The position numbers and the translations under genes are program-made. The notes beneath the pieces were generated by a model. That model was not told the DNA's origin. It saw only the letters and a list, made by a program, of their open reading frames with translations, and made no database searches. From Stenopsyche tienmushanensis (Eukaryota; Arthropoda; Insecta; Trichoptera; Stenopsychidae): 64,000 nt of DNA. Positions 1 through 11,038 of this stretch are shown in pieces (position 1 is the stretch's first letter; each line of letters opens with the position of its first letter). The DNA lies in NCBI GenBank assembly GCA_008973525.1, contig WACJ01000104.1, positions 1-64,000 of the forward strand, given 5' to 3'.

Positions 1-356
1 TTTGTCGTATTTAAAACCTCCGTCGGTTTTTCAGTATTTAAATTGTTTGGCGGATCTGAAACATTTGGTAGATACGGAACGTCGTCAAATACAGAAAGAA
101 CTTTGACGTTAGTAATTTTTTAACCTTTTTATAAATACATTTTCAGCTTTAAATTCTTTTTTAATTATGTATTCCATTAATAGGTAATCTCATTTATATA
201 AATTAGATGATTTCAACAATTTTTTCTCACCCGAATCATCATTTGTTCTCGTGCACACGACTATTATTACTGATAATACAAGAACAGCAGCGAGGAACGA
301 TAGAAAAATAATTATTAATTTAGTTATTAGATATCGTTTGTTCAACAAAATTATAC
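1..356 (-). CDS. Third transmembrane PGRP paralogue, partial (cut by left edge)
   Basis: An exon at 231-356 on the minus strand has an AG acceptor just upstream and a GTGAG donor, both phase 1, like exon 2 of the PGRP genes at 4121-4002 and 8069-7840. It encodes about 41 residues: a short basic stretch (LNKRYLITK), a hydrophobic segment with LSFLAAVLVLS and VIIVVC, then a polar tail. The PGRP exon at 4121-4002 has a similar segment (LSFCAVILVIS, MIIVVC). A likely stalk exon follows at 1-100 (phase-1 acceptor after CAAAG, frame open to the edge, rich in N, P, T and D). A possible first exon is ATG AAA G followed by GT at 1177-1171, giving only M-K. The ligand-binding domain lies outside the window, so the PGRP identity rests on similarity to the neighbouring exons. 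Confidence 0.6.
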
Positions 357-699
357 CTAAAAATAAATAATAAAATATAACGACGTCCCGTTATGTAAAC
401 CAGCGACGTTTATGATTAATATATCGACAGTTTTTAAAATGCAGAATAAAAATCTCATTATAAAATCATATATGGCACGCTTTGGTTCTCTTAAAGATAC
501 AGAGATAATTAAATAAAATCATTTAACGACATGCCAATTATTAATATATGAAAATTTATATATTAAAATATATAGCATTTAAGGAAAATCAAATGTTATA
601 CAACACGATTTAATATTTTACACATTGAGGTGTTTACATCTTGCAAAAATATAATCAAAATCCTTTTAGTAATGATATAAAAAAATTATTGGAATATTT

Positions 700-835
700 A
701 TTATTTCAACACGCCGTTATTAGATCACAGGACCTTCAATAGAGACGTTCAAATTGCTCGTGCATAATGTCCATCATGAATGCATTATGCGGCATGTTGG
801 ATCCATCCAAAAATGGGCTTCGTCGTTAAAAACAT
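700..835 (-). mobile_element. Possible IS630/Tc1-type transposase relic
   Basis: Read on the minus strand from about 831 the sequence gives FNDEAHFWMD, close to the DEAHF block around the catalytic Asp of the IS630/Tc1-like transposases common in insect genomes. Downstream the frame is broken by stops and only scattered similarity remains. Short and decayed; the assignment rests on one motif. Confidence 0.35.
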
Positions 836-2164
836 TTTTCAACGCTATAAAATTTTATAGTAATTTGCCATACACTACTGAACTGAAAATCCAATAAATT
901 TCAAACGTCCTTATTGAAAGTCCCCGTATAATTGCAAATAATTAAATTTAAGTAAAACAAAAAACGAAGATTGTTATTAATATATTTTCCTTAAAATAAA
1001 TACACACGGTACCTTTATTTTTATTCACATTGTTGTCGATTTGTGGCATTTTTATAAAGCCAATTTATATTACATATATTCCTCACCTATTTATAAAAGT
1101 CTAAATCATAAAAGAATGACGAAAAACAATCCGATATGAGAATCTTATCTAGCAAAATTGTTTGTTTTACCTTTCATGCAATCCTTTGTGTGACACAAAG
1201 CAAAGTTTTATTAAAAACAAATTAGTTATTATTCAATTGTAAAAATTTAAATGCAGATAAATATACCAATAATATAAAACATCATGAAATATAATATTTA
1301 GTAATAAATGGGCATTACTCAGTCAGTAAACTGGGCAAATATATTCCATGTTTGTCCTGTTTTGATGGGGGGTGGCTGTTTTATTGTATTTCATTGGAAC
1401 ACATTCGAATTTAAATAAAATATATAATATAAACTAAAAAATAAATCTTACCTAGAGGACTGACGGTAAAGTAAAAACAAAGAAATTTTCAAAATTTTAA
1501 TTATTTACGTATTTATATAGCTATTTTTTAAACTACTTTTTTCAACACGGTTGACATCATATCTCAAGTTGGATACACATTTGGATTTATGACAAAATTT
1601 TATTTTAAAAAAATTAAAACTCAAGACTAAAAAATGTTTTTTTTAAAAAAGTCGCTTTTTCGTGACATTATTTTTTTTTTAATGTGAGATAGGATTTATA
1701 GCGATATTTTTGTTAATTAAGAACCTTTTTTTGGTTTTTTTAAATTTTAGATGACTAAAAGACACGCCATTTTTACCCCTTAAGCTTTATCAGTTTATTA
1801 CATTTTTTTTTATATATTCGGAAAATATCAATAAGTAACTGGTAAAAAATTGGTTCAATCCTGTTAACGGGGGGCAAACATATTGGTAAATTGAAAACGA
1901 CTACTAACATTTGTTTCTTGTTTTTTTTTTAATTAAATTCAAATTTACTAATTTTAAAAAACTATGACTTACATAGAAAAAGTGAAGACGCGTTCCATGG
2001 ATTTTGAAAACCGTATAACTTTGAAACAGCTATATGAAATTTACCCAAAATCGCACAAAAAAAGTCAATAAAAAATCAGGAAAACAATAAAGCAATTAGA
2101 ATATAACATTTTTGGTAACATTTGAAGGATATTTGGCATCTTTAATGCCAGACATCCACTAGAG

Positions 2165-2400
2165 CAGCGCTTCATAAACTTATGTAGTCCGTGGACCCCC
2201 TCTTGAGCAAAATTTCTTTTGCGGACCCTTCTTGAGATTTTTTTTTCGCGGACCCCCACGTGAATAATTTTAATTTTCGCGGACCCATCTCAACTTAATT
2301 TTTCTAACAAAAAAACATTTTTTGGTCAAAGTAGATATTTTTACAATGTTTTTTGTAAATAATTACTCAAAATCGCTCTCTTCTTCGGAAGAAATAGTAT
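2165..2400. repeat. hAT-like short element with GCGGACCCCC subrepeats, copy 1
   Basis: Starts with CAGCGCTTCATAAACTTATG, then carries several units of the form CGCGGACCC followed by TCTTGAGCAAAATTTCTT. Relatives lie at 5014-5351 and 58868-59070. The opening resembles the CAG(T/C)GGTTCTTAAAC termini of hAT-type non-autonomous elements. The right end is not clear in this copy. Confidence 0.6.
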
Positions 2401-3150
2401 ACCTAGTGTCGATGTCATCATCATTGTGTATAGGTTTTCCCTTTCCGACAATATAATTCGTAATTAGTAAAGATGTCACTATAGTTCCTAACACAAAATG
2501 GCGACTGTTTAAAAAAAATCAGTCAAGTTATTTTTGGCCTTATTTTGTCAGTTTGAAGTAATTTAATTAATTAAAACTTGAAATATGATGTCAACCGCGT
2601 TGAAAAACGTAATTTCGAGAAAAACGCGTTAAAAGATTTCATTATGCTAGGACCGGCCTAGTTGCCGCATCACTAAAATAGCCAGAACTCCGTAAGTACT
2701 TGGAACTTTGGAAATTCCTTGGGAGAATGTATTTTTAAAAGTCGAAACATTGGAAAAATGCAATTAAAACGAAATCAATTTTTTCAAAATTTCTAAACCA
2801 GAATAACAGATGCAATATGATTCACACAGTCCCAAATTATATTTTTTTTCCAAATTTCGGTTAGTGTTGATGATTTATTTCCTATTTTATCCAAAATGAT
2901 TTGATTGAAATTGAAATATCTTGATACGTACTCTTTATGAAATTTAAAAAAAATGCTTTAAAAAAACCGCATAACTTCGAAATAGCACAAAAAGAGGTTT
3001 GAGTGTATATCGCTTTGGTGACACATCAGGGAGCCGTTTTTGAACATAATAAAAGCGTTTTTGATATAATAAAGTCAATTTAAATGGTACGCTGATTATA
3101 TAAATATTAGGATTAGATGACTAAGAAATACATAAAAGCTTCATAGCATC

Positions 3151-4250
3151 CTATTTAGAAAAATGTGGCCATTTTTGTATTTCTTGAAAGAGTAATTCGC
3201 CTGGTGATAATGTAGAAATCAACTGTCTCTGACCATATAGCTTGTAGTCAATATATACTTTTTGTAGGTCAGCACTTTCTTCGATCAACTTCTTTGCTGC
3301 TTCTAATTGTGATCTTGAAGGTAACATATTTTGAAAATTACCTATCAAAGCTATACCCAAACCTATTGTATTATATCCCACTGTATGAGTGCCTTCCAAA
3401 TCCCAACCTACGCCTTCAAATATGCTTCCATCTCCCCCGATTAAAAAATTGTATGCAATATCAGGAAAATCTAAGCTATCCATGTGGTATTGTTGTATAT
3501 TAAGGACAATGTTTGTGCACGCCTCCTAAAATTATGAACAGTTTATCTATGTTGTTTTTTAGTTAATTTTACGTACATAATTAACAATTATCAAAGTTTA
3601 ATTATATTAACCTGACTCCAACAGTTATCTGTAACTGTATGAATTATGACCACATTTCTGAATGGATTTTTTATAGTTGTTACTGATTTAGGTATGCGCG
3701 TTGACCACTCTGTTCGCTTAATGATGCTCAAATCATCTAAAAGTTTAAAATATGAATTATGGGAACGAAAAAAATCACTTTTGAATGGTTTACAGCTAAA
3801 AATCCCGAATTTTGCAACATTTTTAGATTCATTTCTATTCACGGCAAGCAAAATTTAGATATTTCTTGTGAAATATTATTAGATAATCCAGTTGAAAATG
3901 ACGTTTTATCATACTCATTATTTGATCCATCTTTTAAGCAAATGTTTTGTTTAAATTTAACTATATTAATTAAAAAACTATATTAAAATAATTTCTCTCA
4001 CCTGATTTTTTAGATTTTACACATACAACTATTATCATTGATATCACAAGAATAACAGCGCAGAAAGATAAAAACAAAACCAATATTTGAGTTGGACGCC
4101 TCCTCCCAAGTAAGCTTGTACCTGGAATCATAAAACATTTCAAGAACGGAAAATGTTAAATCAATCAAACAAATTATTTGTTTGTGCCACTTTCTCTCAT
4201 TTAAAAATTATACCTTCATTATGTTCCGACATATTTTCTTCGGTGGACAT
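3151..4250 (-). CDS. Type II transmembrane peptidoglycan recognition protein, 218 aa
   Basis: Four exons join in phase: 4250-4214, 4121-4002, 3736-3612 and 3525-3151. The start at 4250 gives a cytoplasmic tail of about 24 residues (MSTEENMSEHNEG...RRRPTQ), then a transmembrane helix (about residues 25-47), a short stalk and a PGRP domain (about 58-218). The domain has the R-T-E-W start, the disulphide pair DNC...EAC, YHMD, DIAYNF, IGGDGSIFEG and the PGELLF end. All three zinc ligands of amidase PGRPs are replaced: the first His of the HHT block is Ile (VVIIHT), the GHR His is Gln (YGQRQ), and the Cys of CPG is Ser (LSPG). It should bind peptidoglycan or another PGRP at the cell surface but not cleave. 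An optional stalk exon may exist at 3930-3843. Tandem with the genes on both sides, same strand. Confidence 0.85.
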
Positions 4251-5788
4251 ATTTATAACAATAAAATGAATCCACCTTTATTCAACTTCTATGCTTAAAT
4301 GGTGATTGCTCATTTAAACCAAGTGACTCAATGCAGAGCACTTCATCAACTATGTCATGTTTTTTAATGGCACTAGAAAATTAAATGTGGCTTTTCAATG
4401 ACGTTGCCTCTGAAACTTTTCTCTCTGTGGGTACATGAATTTGCTTTTACCATTTAATATATTTTTTATGTCTGCGGTTTTGTTTGCCAGTTTTAAAATA
4501 TATTCTGCTATATATGAATGATTTATCTCTTTTATCTTGTGTTGCGGTAATCAAATCGAGAAATGAGACTTAATTTCATTGATCTTCTGCGGCACCCGCC
4601 TCGTTTCGGCTTCCATCATCGAACGAATTACATCCTAAACGTGCTCCGTCGTTTATTGCAGCCGACTCGTTGGTCGGGACCATCATCTACGGACGGCGCC
4701 GATATGATGCGGAGAAAGGCTTAAATACATTCAATATAATTTTCGACATATTCACACCCTATATTCCAGATAACACTTCAGATCAGAACAGTCCAGAGTT
4801 CACCAGTCCAGGTCCGCAAAAAAGATGTTCAAGTTCATAAGTTTAAGAACCGCTGATCCAGATCATCTTTCCGCGCCTTGCGACAGCACTCAAACTTCGG
4901 GTCACAGTCAGCTTGTGGATTTATTGTCAAAAAATATAAAAATAAATCTATTCTGTGACAAAACTGAGACAGAGAAAATCGCTTGTAAAGTGTTTGTTGT
5001 CCGTTGTCTATATCAGCGCTTCTTAAACTTATGTAGTCCGCGGACCCCCTCTTGAGCAAAATTTCTTTCGCGGACCCTCTCTTGACCAATTTTTTTTCGC
5101 GGACCCCCTCTTGAACAAACTTTTTTTTATGGACCCCATTCCAACCCTTGTGACTTAATTTTTCAAACAAACAAAAAAAAATTTTTATTCAAATATTGGT
5201 CAAAATATATCTTTTTATAATGTTTTCTGTAAATACTTCCACGAAAATATCTTTTTTAAGTATAGGTAAATATTTTTTTATATCTCCGCGGACCCCCAGA
5301 AACTGCTTCGCGGACCCCCAGGGGTCAGCGGACCGCTCTGTTTAAGTCCTGAATTTTCTTTTTGAAAAGAAATTGAAATAAAACAAATAAAAACATGATA
5401 AACATTCAAAATTTATTATGAATTGCGTTACTTTATATTATTTTTAAAATAACCATTTAAAAACATATGCCTACTAAAGTTGATTTTTGGTTAAAAAATT
5501 TAATTAATTTGTATCATAAATATTCCTACACATTTTATTTTATTTAATAAATTATTGATTTTTAAAATTTTTCGAGAAATCAGAATTTCTTTTTTTTTTG
5601 TTTTATATATTTGCACATTTCTCGAGATGAAACACTTCTTATGATAATCTGTGAGCTCGAATATTTGAGATCGAGCTGATTTTAACAACAACAAAAAAAT
5701 AAATAAATAAAAAAGAGCTTTCTCTCAAGAACTCATTGATTAAAAATCATATCTCGCTAGCTTTATATTTTTTAAAATGAGCATAGAC
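4251..5788. other. Spacer between PGRP genes; one hAT-like repeat, otherwise no gene seen
   Basis: The stretch 4560-5010 is less AT-rich than its surroundings and holds a 76-codon plus-strand frame from 4825 that runs into the repeat; I recognise no domain in it. The rest is AT-rich. Promoter elements of the PGRP gene ending at 3151 should lie just above 4250, but I see no motif I would defend. Confidence 0.4.
5014..5351. repeat. hAT-like short element with GCGGACCCCC subrepeats, copy 2
   Basis: The best-preserved copy. The left end is CAGCGCTTCTTAAACTTATG followed by GTCCGCGGACCCCC; the right end is a diverged inverse (GGGGTCAGCGGACCGCTCTG...CCTG). Internally it has three left-hand units of CGCGGACCC(C)CTCTTGA and two right-hand CGCGGACCCCCAG units. 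About 338 bp and non-coding. Flanks do not show a clean 8-bp target duplication, so the copy is old or the ends are approximate. Confidence 0.65.
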
Positions 5789-8238
5789 TCAAAATTGAAA
5801 ATGCGGCCAGGTTTGTATTTCTCGAAAGAGCATTTCGCCAGGTGATGGTGCAGAACCAGGAGACAGTTGACGATGGCCATACAGTTTGTAGTTTTCGTGT
5901 AATTTATTTAGTGAAACTCCAAGTTTTATCAATTCCTTCGTGCTGTTCAACTGTCGTTGAGGCGCAGGAGTTTTTCCGAAATATCCAATAAGTGCAATGC
6001 CGAAAGCTATCCCGTTTGTTCCTTTTGTGTGAGAACCGACGAGGTCCCAGCCTCTTCCTTCGAAGACTGTTCCTTCGCCGCCGACCAGAAAATTATAAGC
6101 AATATCATTAAAACCTCTGCCGTTCATGTGATACTTTTGAATGTGCCTCACTTCTTTTTCGCACGCTAACTGCAAATAAATTGATGCATTAATAATAATT
6201 TGTGTTGAGTCTACATTGATAATTTTCATTCAGTGGCGGATTCCTATTTCAAAACTTCAGGGGGCCTCATAAATTTTAAAGCGCCTTTATAGAAATCGTG
6301 GTTGAACAACATTCAATCGAAAAACCAGGCCGTTTTTGTTCCTGAAGCCGCGTAATTACTAGTACATAAATTATGTTACTGTGGGCGGTTTTTAGAAAAT
6401 TTTACTACTTACAAAGATACGAAAATGGGTGATAGGAATAAAAAGTTGACTTCCCCTGATCTACAATAAATGTGCATGTACAAAGGATTGATAAAATGCA
6501 TGTCATGTCAAATAATTATTGTCGATATTAATTATCAATGATTGAAGAGATTGGCTCAAACGCAATGGCGGATTTAGCAATTGAGAGGCCCTTGACGAAA
6601 ATTAAGTTTGAGGCCCCTTGGACCCATTTGGTTTTTTTAGTTTGATATTCGGCTCTCAATGTAAGCGGTTTTCATTATGAGCAATTTCTTACTTTTTGAA
6701 GCCCCATGTCAAATAATATAAAAATTAATACATAAGCAATAAGTTATATAGTAAAATAAGTAAGTAGCGTTGATCTCTAAAATGATGGATTAATTCCTGG
6801 TACCCTTAACACTCAGGGGCCCGCTTTCGCAGCAATGCGAGTTAGCGTGTCATTCGAGATCTCTCCATATGTTAGCACTCCACACATTACGAATATATTT
6901 AATTTTACTTTTAGACTCAATATGATATTATTTATTTATTTATAATTATTTTTTACAATAACTCATAATAATATGGTTTAAATGGTACTTGAAAAAGATG
7001 TTTTCTTGAGACATTTTTTATCAATTTATAATACTTTTTATTTAACTAAAATAGCATTAATACAAAACAAGTGATGTGCATATCTGTGTAAGGCGTACGA
7101 AACTTTAAAAAATAGCCCAAAATTTAGCGGGGCCCTGAGTGTAAATGGTAGTAATTTAAATATGATTAGCAGTGGTGAATTTACCAATAAAAAAATCAAA
7201 AAGGCCTCAAAAAATCAGGGGCCCTCATAAATTTTAGTGGGCCTCAAAAAGTTTTTGACCCGTCGCATAATTAAAGACATTGCTAAAGAATATTTTAATC
7301 ATTTAAAATACGCTGTTTTACTTTTACACGGTGTGTCGAAATCGTGCTTGAAATACCAACCTTCAATTGAAAAACTGGTCCGTTTTTGGCTACGAAGCCG
7401 CGTAATAGTGAAATCACAATTGGAAATCGTGCATATCGAAGACCGATTGGCAATACTTGTCCCAGGCTAAAAAACCAAATGTCCAGGAGGCCTCAAACTT
7501 AAATTGCGCCAAGGTCTTAAGTGCTAAATCCGCCACTGATGGCTTATATCATAGATTTAGTTTTTTAAGCATGATAATATAATTAAAAACATGTAAAAAT
7601 ACTATAAATAAATATGGAAATAACCTTATTTAAACATTCTGGGGTGTAAGTGTGTATAATGACGACAAGTGGAAATGGAAGCGCAGCTTTGGTCGCCAAC
7701 TTCGTTGCTTGTGCTGACCATTCAAATCTTTTGACGATTGTCAAATTAGAAAATCCATCTATCATCTTTAAAATAATTAAGATTAGTACTGTACATTTCA
7801 AATGCTTGATGATAAATTTTAAGCAGTATCAATAATTACCGTTTCGTTCGATTGGTTGGAAAGATTTACCATTCTTTCTTCCGGAGATGATAGTGACTCT
7901 TCATGATCAACGTCGATTGAAAATGTTTCTACAACAATATGCTGAGGACTTTCATTTTCCGCTTTTTTACTAAAATAAATAATAAATCTCAACGCTATTA
8001 TAATCCAAACACAGACAGTGATCCATAAAATCACTGTCATCGCTTTCCTTTGGCGTGGTGTTAATTTGTCTAAAACTTAACAAACACAAATATTTACAAA
8101 CAGTTTTATAAAATATAATTGCACTTGCGTCTTTTGAATTTGTATTTTTTCAAAAATTACATATTATCACAAACATAAAATCGCTCAATAATAAATACCT
8201 GAAGTTCGATTTGCTGTATTGGGTTCTTCATCTGCCAT
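5789..8238 (-). CDS. Type II transmembrane peptidoglycan recognition protein, 263 aa
   Basis: Exons 8238-8199, 8069-7840, 7765-7625 and 6169-5789 join in phases 1, 0, 0. The protein starts MADEEPNTANRTS, has a 25-residue cytoplasmic tail, a transmembrane helix (VILWITVCVWIIIALRFII, about residues 26-45), an acidic stalk with NLS and NET glycosylation sequons (about 46-90), and a PGRP domain (about 98-263). Seen in the domain: RFEWSAQ, VVIIHT, disulphide pair PEC...LAC, YHMNGRGFNDIAYNF, EGRGWD, YGHRQ, PSPGEMLF. Of the zinc ligands only the GHR His remains; the first His is Ile and the catalytic Cys is Ser, so amidase activity is not expected. GF stands where DAP-type PGRPs have GW. The third intron (7624-6170) is long and holds three short inverted-repeat elements. 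Confidence 0.9.
6231..6400. repeat. CAGTGGCGGATTTA-family element, fragment
   Basis: Begins CAGTGGCGGATTC, then GGGGGCCTCATAAATTTTAA and a stretch matching the middle of the full copy at 7170-7538 (AAACCAGGCCGTTTTTG, GAAGCCGCGTAAT). Lies in an intron of the PGRP gene. Confidence 0.55.
6566..6700. repeat. CAGTGGCGGATTTA-family element, fragment
   Basis: ATGGCGGATTTAGCAATTGAGAGGCCC followed by the family sequence AAGTTTGAGGCCCCTTGGACCCATTTGG in slightly altered form, then a decayed tail. Same intron as the neighbouring copies. Confidence 0.55.
7170..7538. repeat. CAGTGGCGGATTTA-family MITE, full-length copy (369 bp)
   Basis: The left end CAGTGGTGAATTTA and the right end TAAATCCGCCACTG are inverted repeats. 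The right arm carries GGCCTCAAACTTAAATTGCG. The middle has TTTGACCCGTCGCATAATT and GAAGCCGCGTAATAGTGAAA. Flanks ATGATTAG and ATGGCTTA could be a diverged 8-bp target duplication, which with CAG...CTG ends would point to a hAT-type element. No coding capacity. Sits in the long PGRP intron. Confidence 0.7.
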
Positions 8239-8976
8239 TTTCTTTTTCGATTTCGACTAGGAAACAAATAAATCATCTAGTAACATTCGAATACGACGCT
8301 GCTGTTACTCTTCTTCTTTATTCTAAAAATAAAATGAACGATTAATGTCAAAAGTCATCACATTAATGTGTTAGCTGATATTTTTTCCCATGAAAAAAAA
8401 AAACAACACTACGCATTGATTTATATAATTGGTATATGTAATATTAAAAAATAATTGAATGAGTTTAACTTTACCCCACTGATATATCACAGAATATAAA
8501 AAATAAATAAGGGCCCCAAATGACTCATTGTTTGAACTTTAAAAAGGAGCTTTCTGTTCGCTTCCTGATATTCGTATGGATGTATCAGTATCAAATTGAA
8601 TTTGCCATAATAGAATAGATTAAAATTTAAAAAACAATTCAATCTTTTTTGTGGTTTTAAAAGACATAAGCAAATAAAAGTCATAATTTTTTATCTAAAA
8701 GAAGATATGAGCGTTTGAAAGTAAATAAGAATAGTTTTTATAGAGCATTTGATTTATTTGTAGAAGAAATGTATTAATTTTCGAAAACACAATCTAATTC
8801 AGCTCTTCGAACCGTTATTTTTACCCTAACATTTACGGTTTTTGTTCCAGAAAAATGAACTGTTTTACCATTTATCGGTTTCATTCCGGTTCAAAGCAAT
8901 GTTTTTTTTTTTGTTTTATTTGCATTTTCTTAGCTAATAAATGATTTTTTTATGCTTTGTTAATACACTTCTTCAT

Positions 8977-9150
8977 TGGCGAATTTAGCATTTGAGAGGC
9001 CCTTGGCGCAATTTAAGTTTGAGGCCCTCTGGACATTTGGTTTTTTAATCTGGGAAAAATTCTGCCATTCGATCCATCAAGGCAAATAAAGGGTTGGTAT
9101 TACGGGGGGGGGGGGTCAAAAACTTTTTGAGGCCCTGTAAAATGTATGAG
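8977..9150. repeat. CAGTGGCGGATTTA-family element, internally deleted
   Basis: TTGGCGAATTTAGCATTTGAG, GGCCCTTGGCGCAATTTAAG and TTTGAGGCCCTCTGGACATT match the left arm. After a run of G the right part TCAAAAACTTTTTGAGGCCC follows directly, so the middle of the element is missing. Confidence 0.55.
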
Positions 9151-10442
9151 GCCATACATCAATTATATTTTTATGGAACATTTCAATGATCTGTATCCGT
9201 TTTCTTTGCACTCTTCTGCTTCATAATTTATAGTCCACATATGTTTATTTGGGCTAGGGTCGGAGCTGTTTTCAGGATAACATTGTTTCACATTAAATCA
9301 TGAAGGTTTAATATGCAAATAAAATGTATACATTCTAGGAACGCGCTTTATAGCAGTAAGAATAATTACGCTGATTTTTTTGATTACTCTGATATTGGGA
9401 ATGGTCTCAATTTAAAAAAAATAGTAATATACATCCTCATATAACAATTAACGTGAACAATAATGGGAAAAAACATGGCTTCTCGTCAAACATTTATATC
9501 GGTTAGGTTATATTAGATACAGAATTATGGCAGCTTGAAGTTTGTTAGATATTGATGAAATTTCCTCCAAGAAAAAGATTTCAGAGAAATATTCTATAAC
9601 GTCTACTTCTATAGAGTTTTTTTCCTATTGTCTTTGCGGAGGTCTTTTGCATAGAAATCTCTTCTCTAGCCTATTCTGTGACGCTAAACGTTTTTGGTGA
9701 AACGCCGGCGCGGCACTGTTGAAGAATATTCCAAGGATATTAATTACAATACAGTAAGATCTCTGTAATAATTGTTTCTGTAAGCGTTGATTTCTTTGAT
9801 TTGTGTTTCACTACTTTGTGGTTTTTAAATTTTATTGTTTTTATCTAGAACAGAAAATGTTTTAGCTGAAACAGAAAATTGTTTAATGATATCTGATGAT
9901 ATGAAAAAATCTAGCCCCATATTTTTTATGGTTGCCCAACTTCCTATAGCGTTTTATTTTCTATAGTGCGGTTGGGTGTATTTAAAAGTCATTCAGGTAA
10001 TTGGGTTTGAACAATTTTCGTTAAATCATTCTACATTCACGTATCACACACACTATTAATTAATATTAAACAATGGATAATATTGCATCCTTGATTGATA
10101 TACAACAAAACACAAGCATATAATCAATTTAAACACACAAAATACGCAATAAAACGATCGAAAAAGGCAACTTATCGTCACATTGTCATGCTATATTTAT
10201 TTGCCAAATGATTTCTATTTTCAGCTATTTCCTTTAGGCGTGCCTAAATAAATAAAAAAAAACAGCATATAAAAATATGGATGAAAACACGCTATTTTAA
10301 ATATAAAGACACAAATTATCCGTTATTTATAATATAATAAATATAAATATATGCATTATATATTTTAAAACCATTCTGAAAAAATTATTGAGGGAAATAA
10401 ATTCCTATATTAATCTTTATTATTGATCGAATATTTTTATAA

Positions 10443-10740
10443 ATGGATTTGTTGCTCGCCCCCGTGCCGTACCATCACCGTTGCCGCCACGGTTGCCAAC
10501 CGCGACGTCTTCTCCGACGGCCTCGACGACCGCGCAACGAAGCGCCGCGCGCTGCCGCAACGTCGGTCTCGAAGTCTGATCAGCGGCGAACGCGCCCCCA
10601 ATCAACATGGGAGGCGCCGAGTTCTTTGATCCTCATCGACGAACGGTCAAGATGTCGAGCGGCGACAAAAGGAGAGCTCCAAGGAAGGATTAGGGATACG
10701 AAATGATAATAGCCTTCTATGTCACAAACTGGCGACGATC
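10443..10740. promoter_or_regulatory. GC- and CpG-rich island upstream of NDUFA8
   Basis: About 300 bp of markedly GC-rich, CpG-rich sequence in an AT-rich setting, 300-600 bp before the NDUFA8 start. All three plus frames and one minus frame are partly open, as expected of GC-rich DNA, and none gives a recognisable protein. It could be a promoter or 5' UTR exon, or a decayed foreign exon. I place it as regulatory only by position. Confidence 0.3.
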
Positions 10741-11038
10741 GCGAGGCACGTGGCCTCCTTCCGGTTAATTCGGGCGGGTTTTAATTACAAAAAGTATGGC
10801 CAACTTAAAGCCGACCAAACTGTCGACGACAGAACATTTTGGTCCACGCAACAGATTAAATTATATACAACTGAAATATTTTTAATCATTACTACGGATT
10901 GCCATGCATGCAAAAGGGTAATAAAAAGCAAAAAAATCATGGCCGTCAAACAGTGCGTTAAGTCTGACAAGACCTAAGATCGAAGAAAAAGTAGGTTACG
11001 TCGCCTGACAGCGACAGCGACGGCGGTCGTAAGCAAAA

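Larger units (their letters stand above)
357..3150. other. Spacer between PGRP paralogues; AT-rich, two repeat relics
   Basis: Very AT-rich, with runs of T and A. Apart from the transposase relic near 0.7 kb, the tiny candidate first exon at 1171-1177 and the hAT-like repeat at 2.2 kb, I see no coding signal. Part of it must be intron and upstream region of the left-edge PGRP gene. Confidence 0.5.
8239..11038. other. Divergent spacer between PGRP and NDUFA8
   Basis: Holds both upstream regions. Mostly AT-rich with no long frame. Contains one CAGTGGCGGATTTA-family fragment at 8977-9150 and a GC-rich block at 10443-10740. The stretch 9580-9760 is of mixed composition and I recognise nothing in it. 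Confidence 0.45.

Noticed and set aside
2065..2259. 64-codon minus frame
   Set aside because: Overlaps the first hAT-like repeat copy and transl ates the same units.
4835..5170. 111-codon minus frame
   Set aside because: Built mostly from the tandem units of the hAT-like repeat (repeated QEGVREK and KRGSA phrases), so it is a repeat translation, not a gene.
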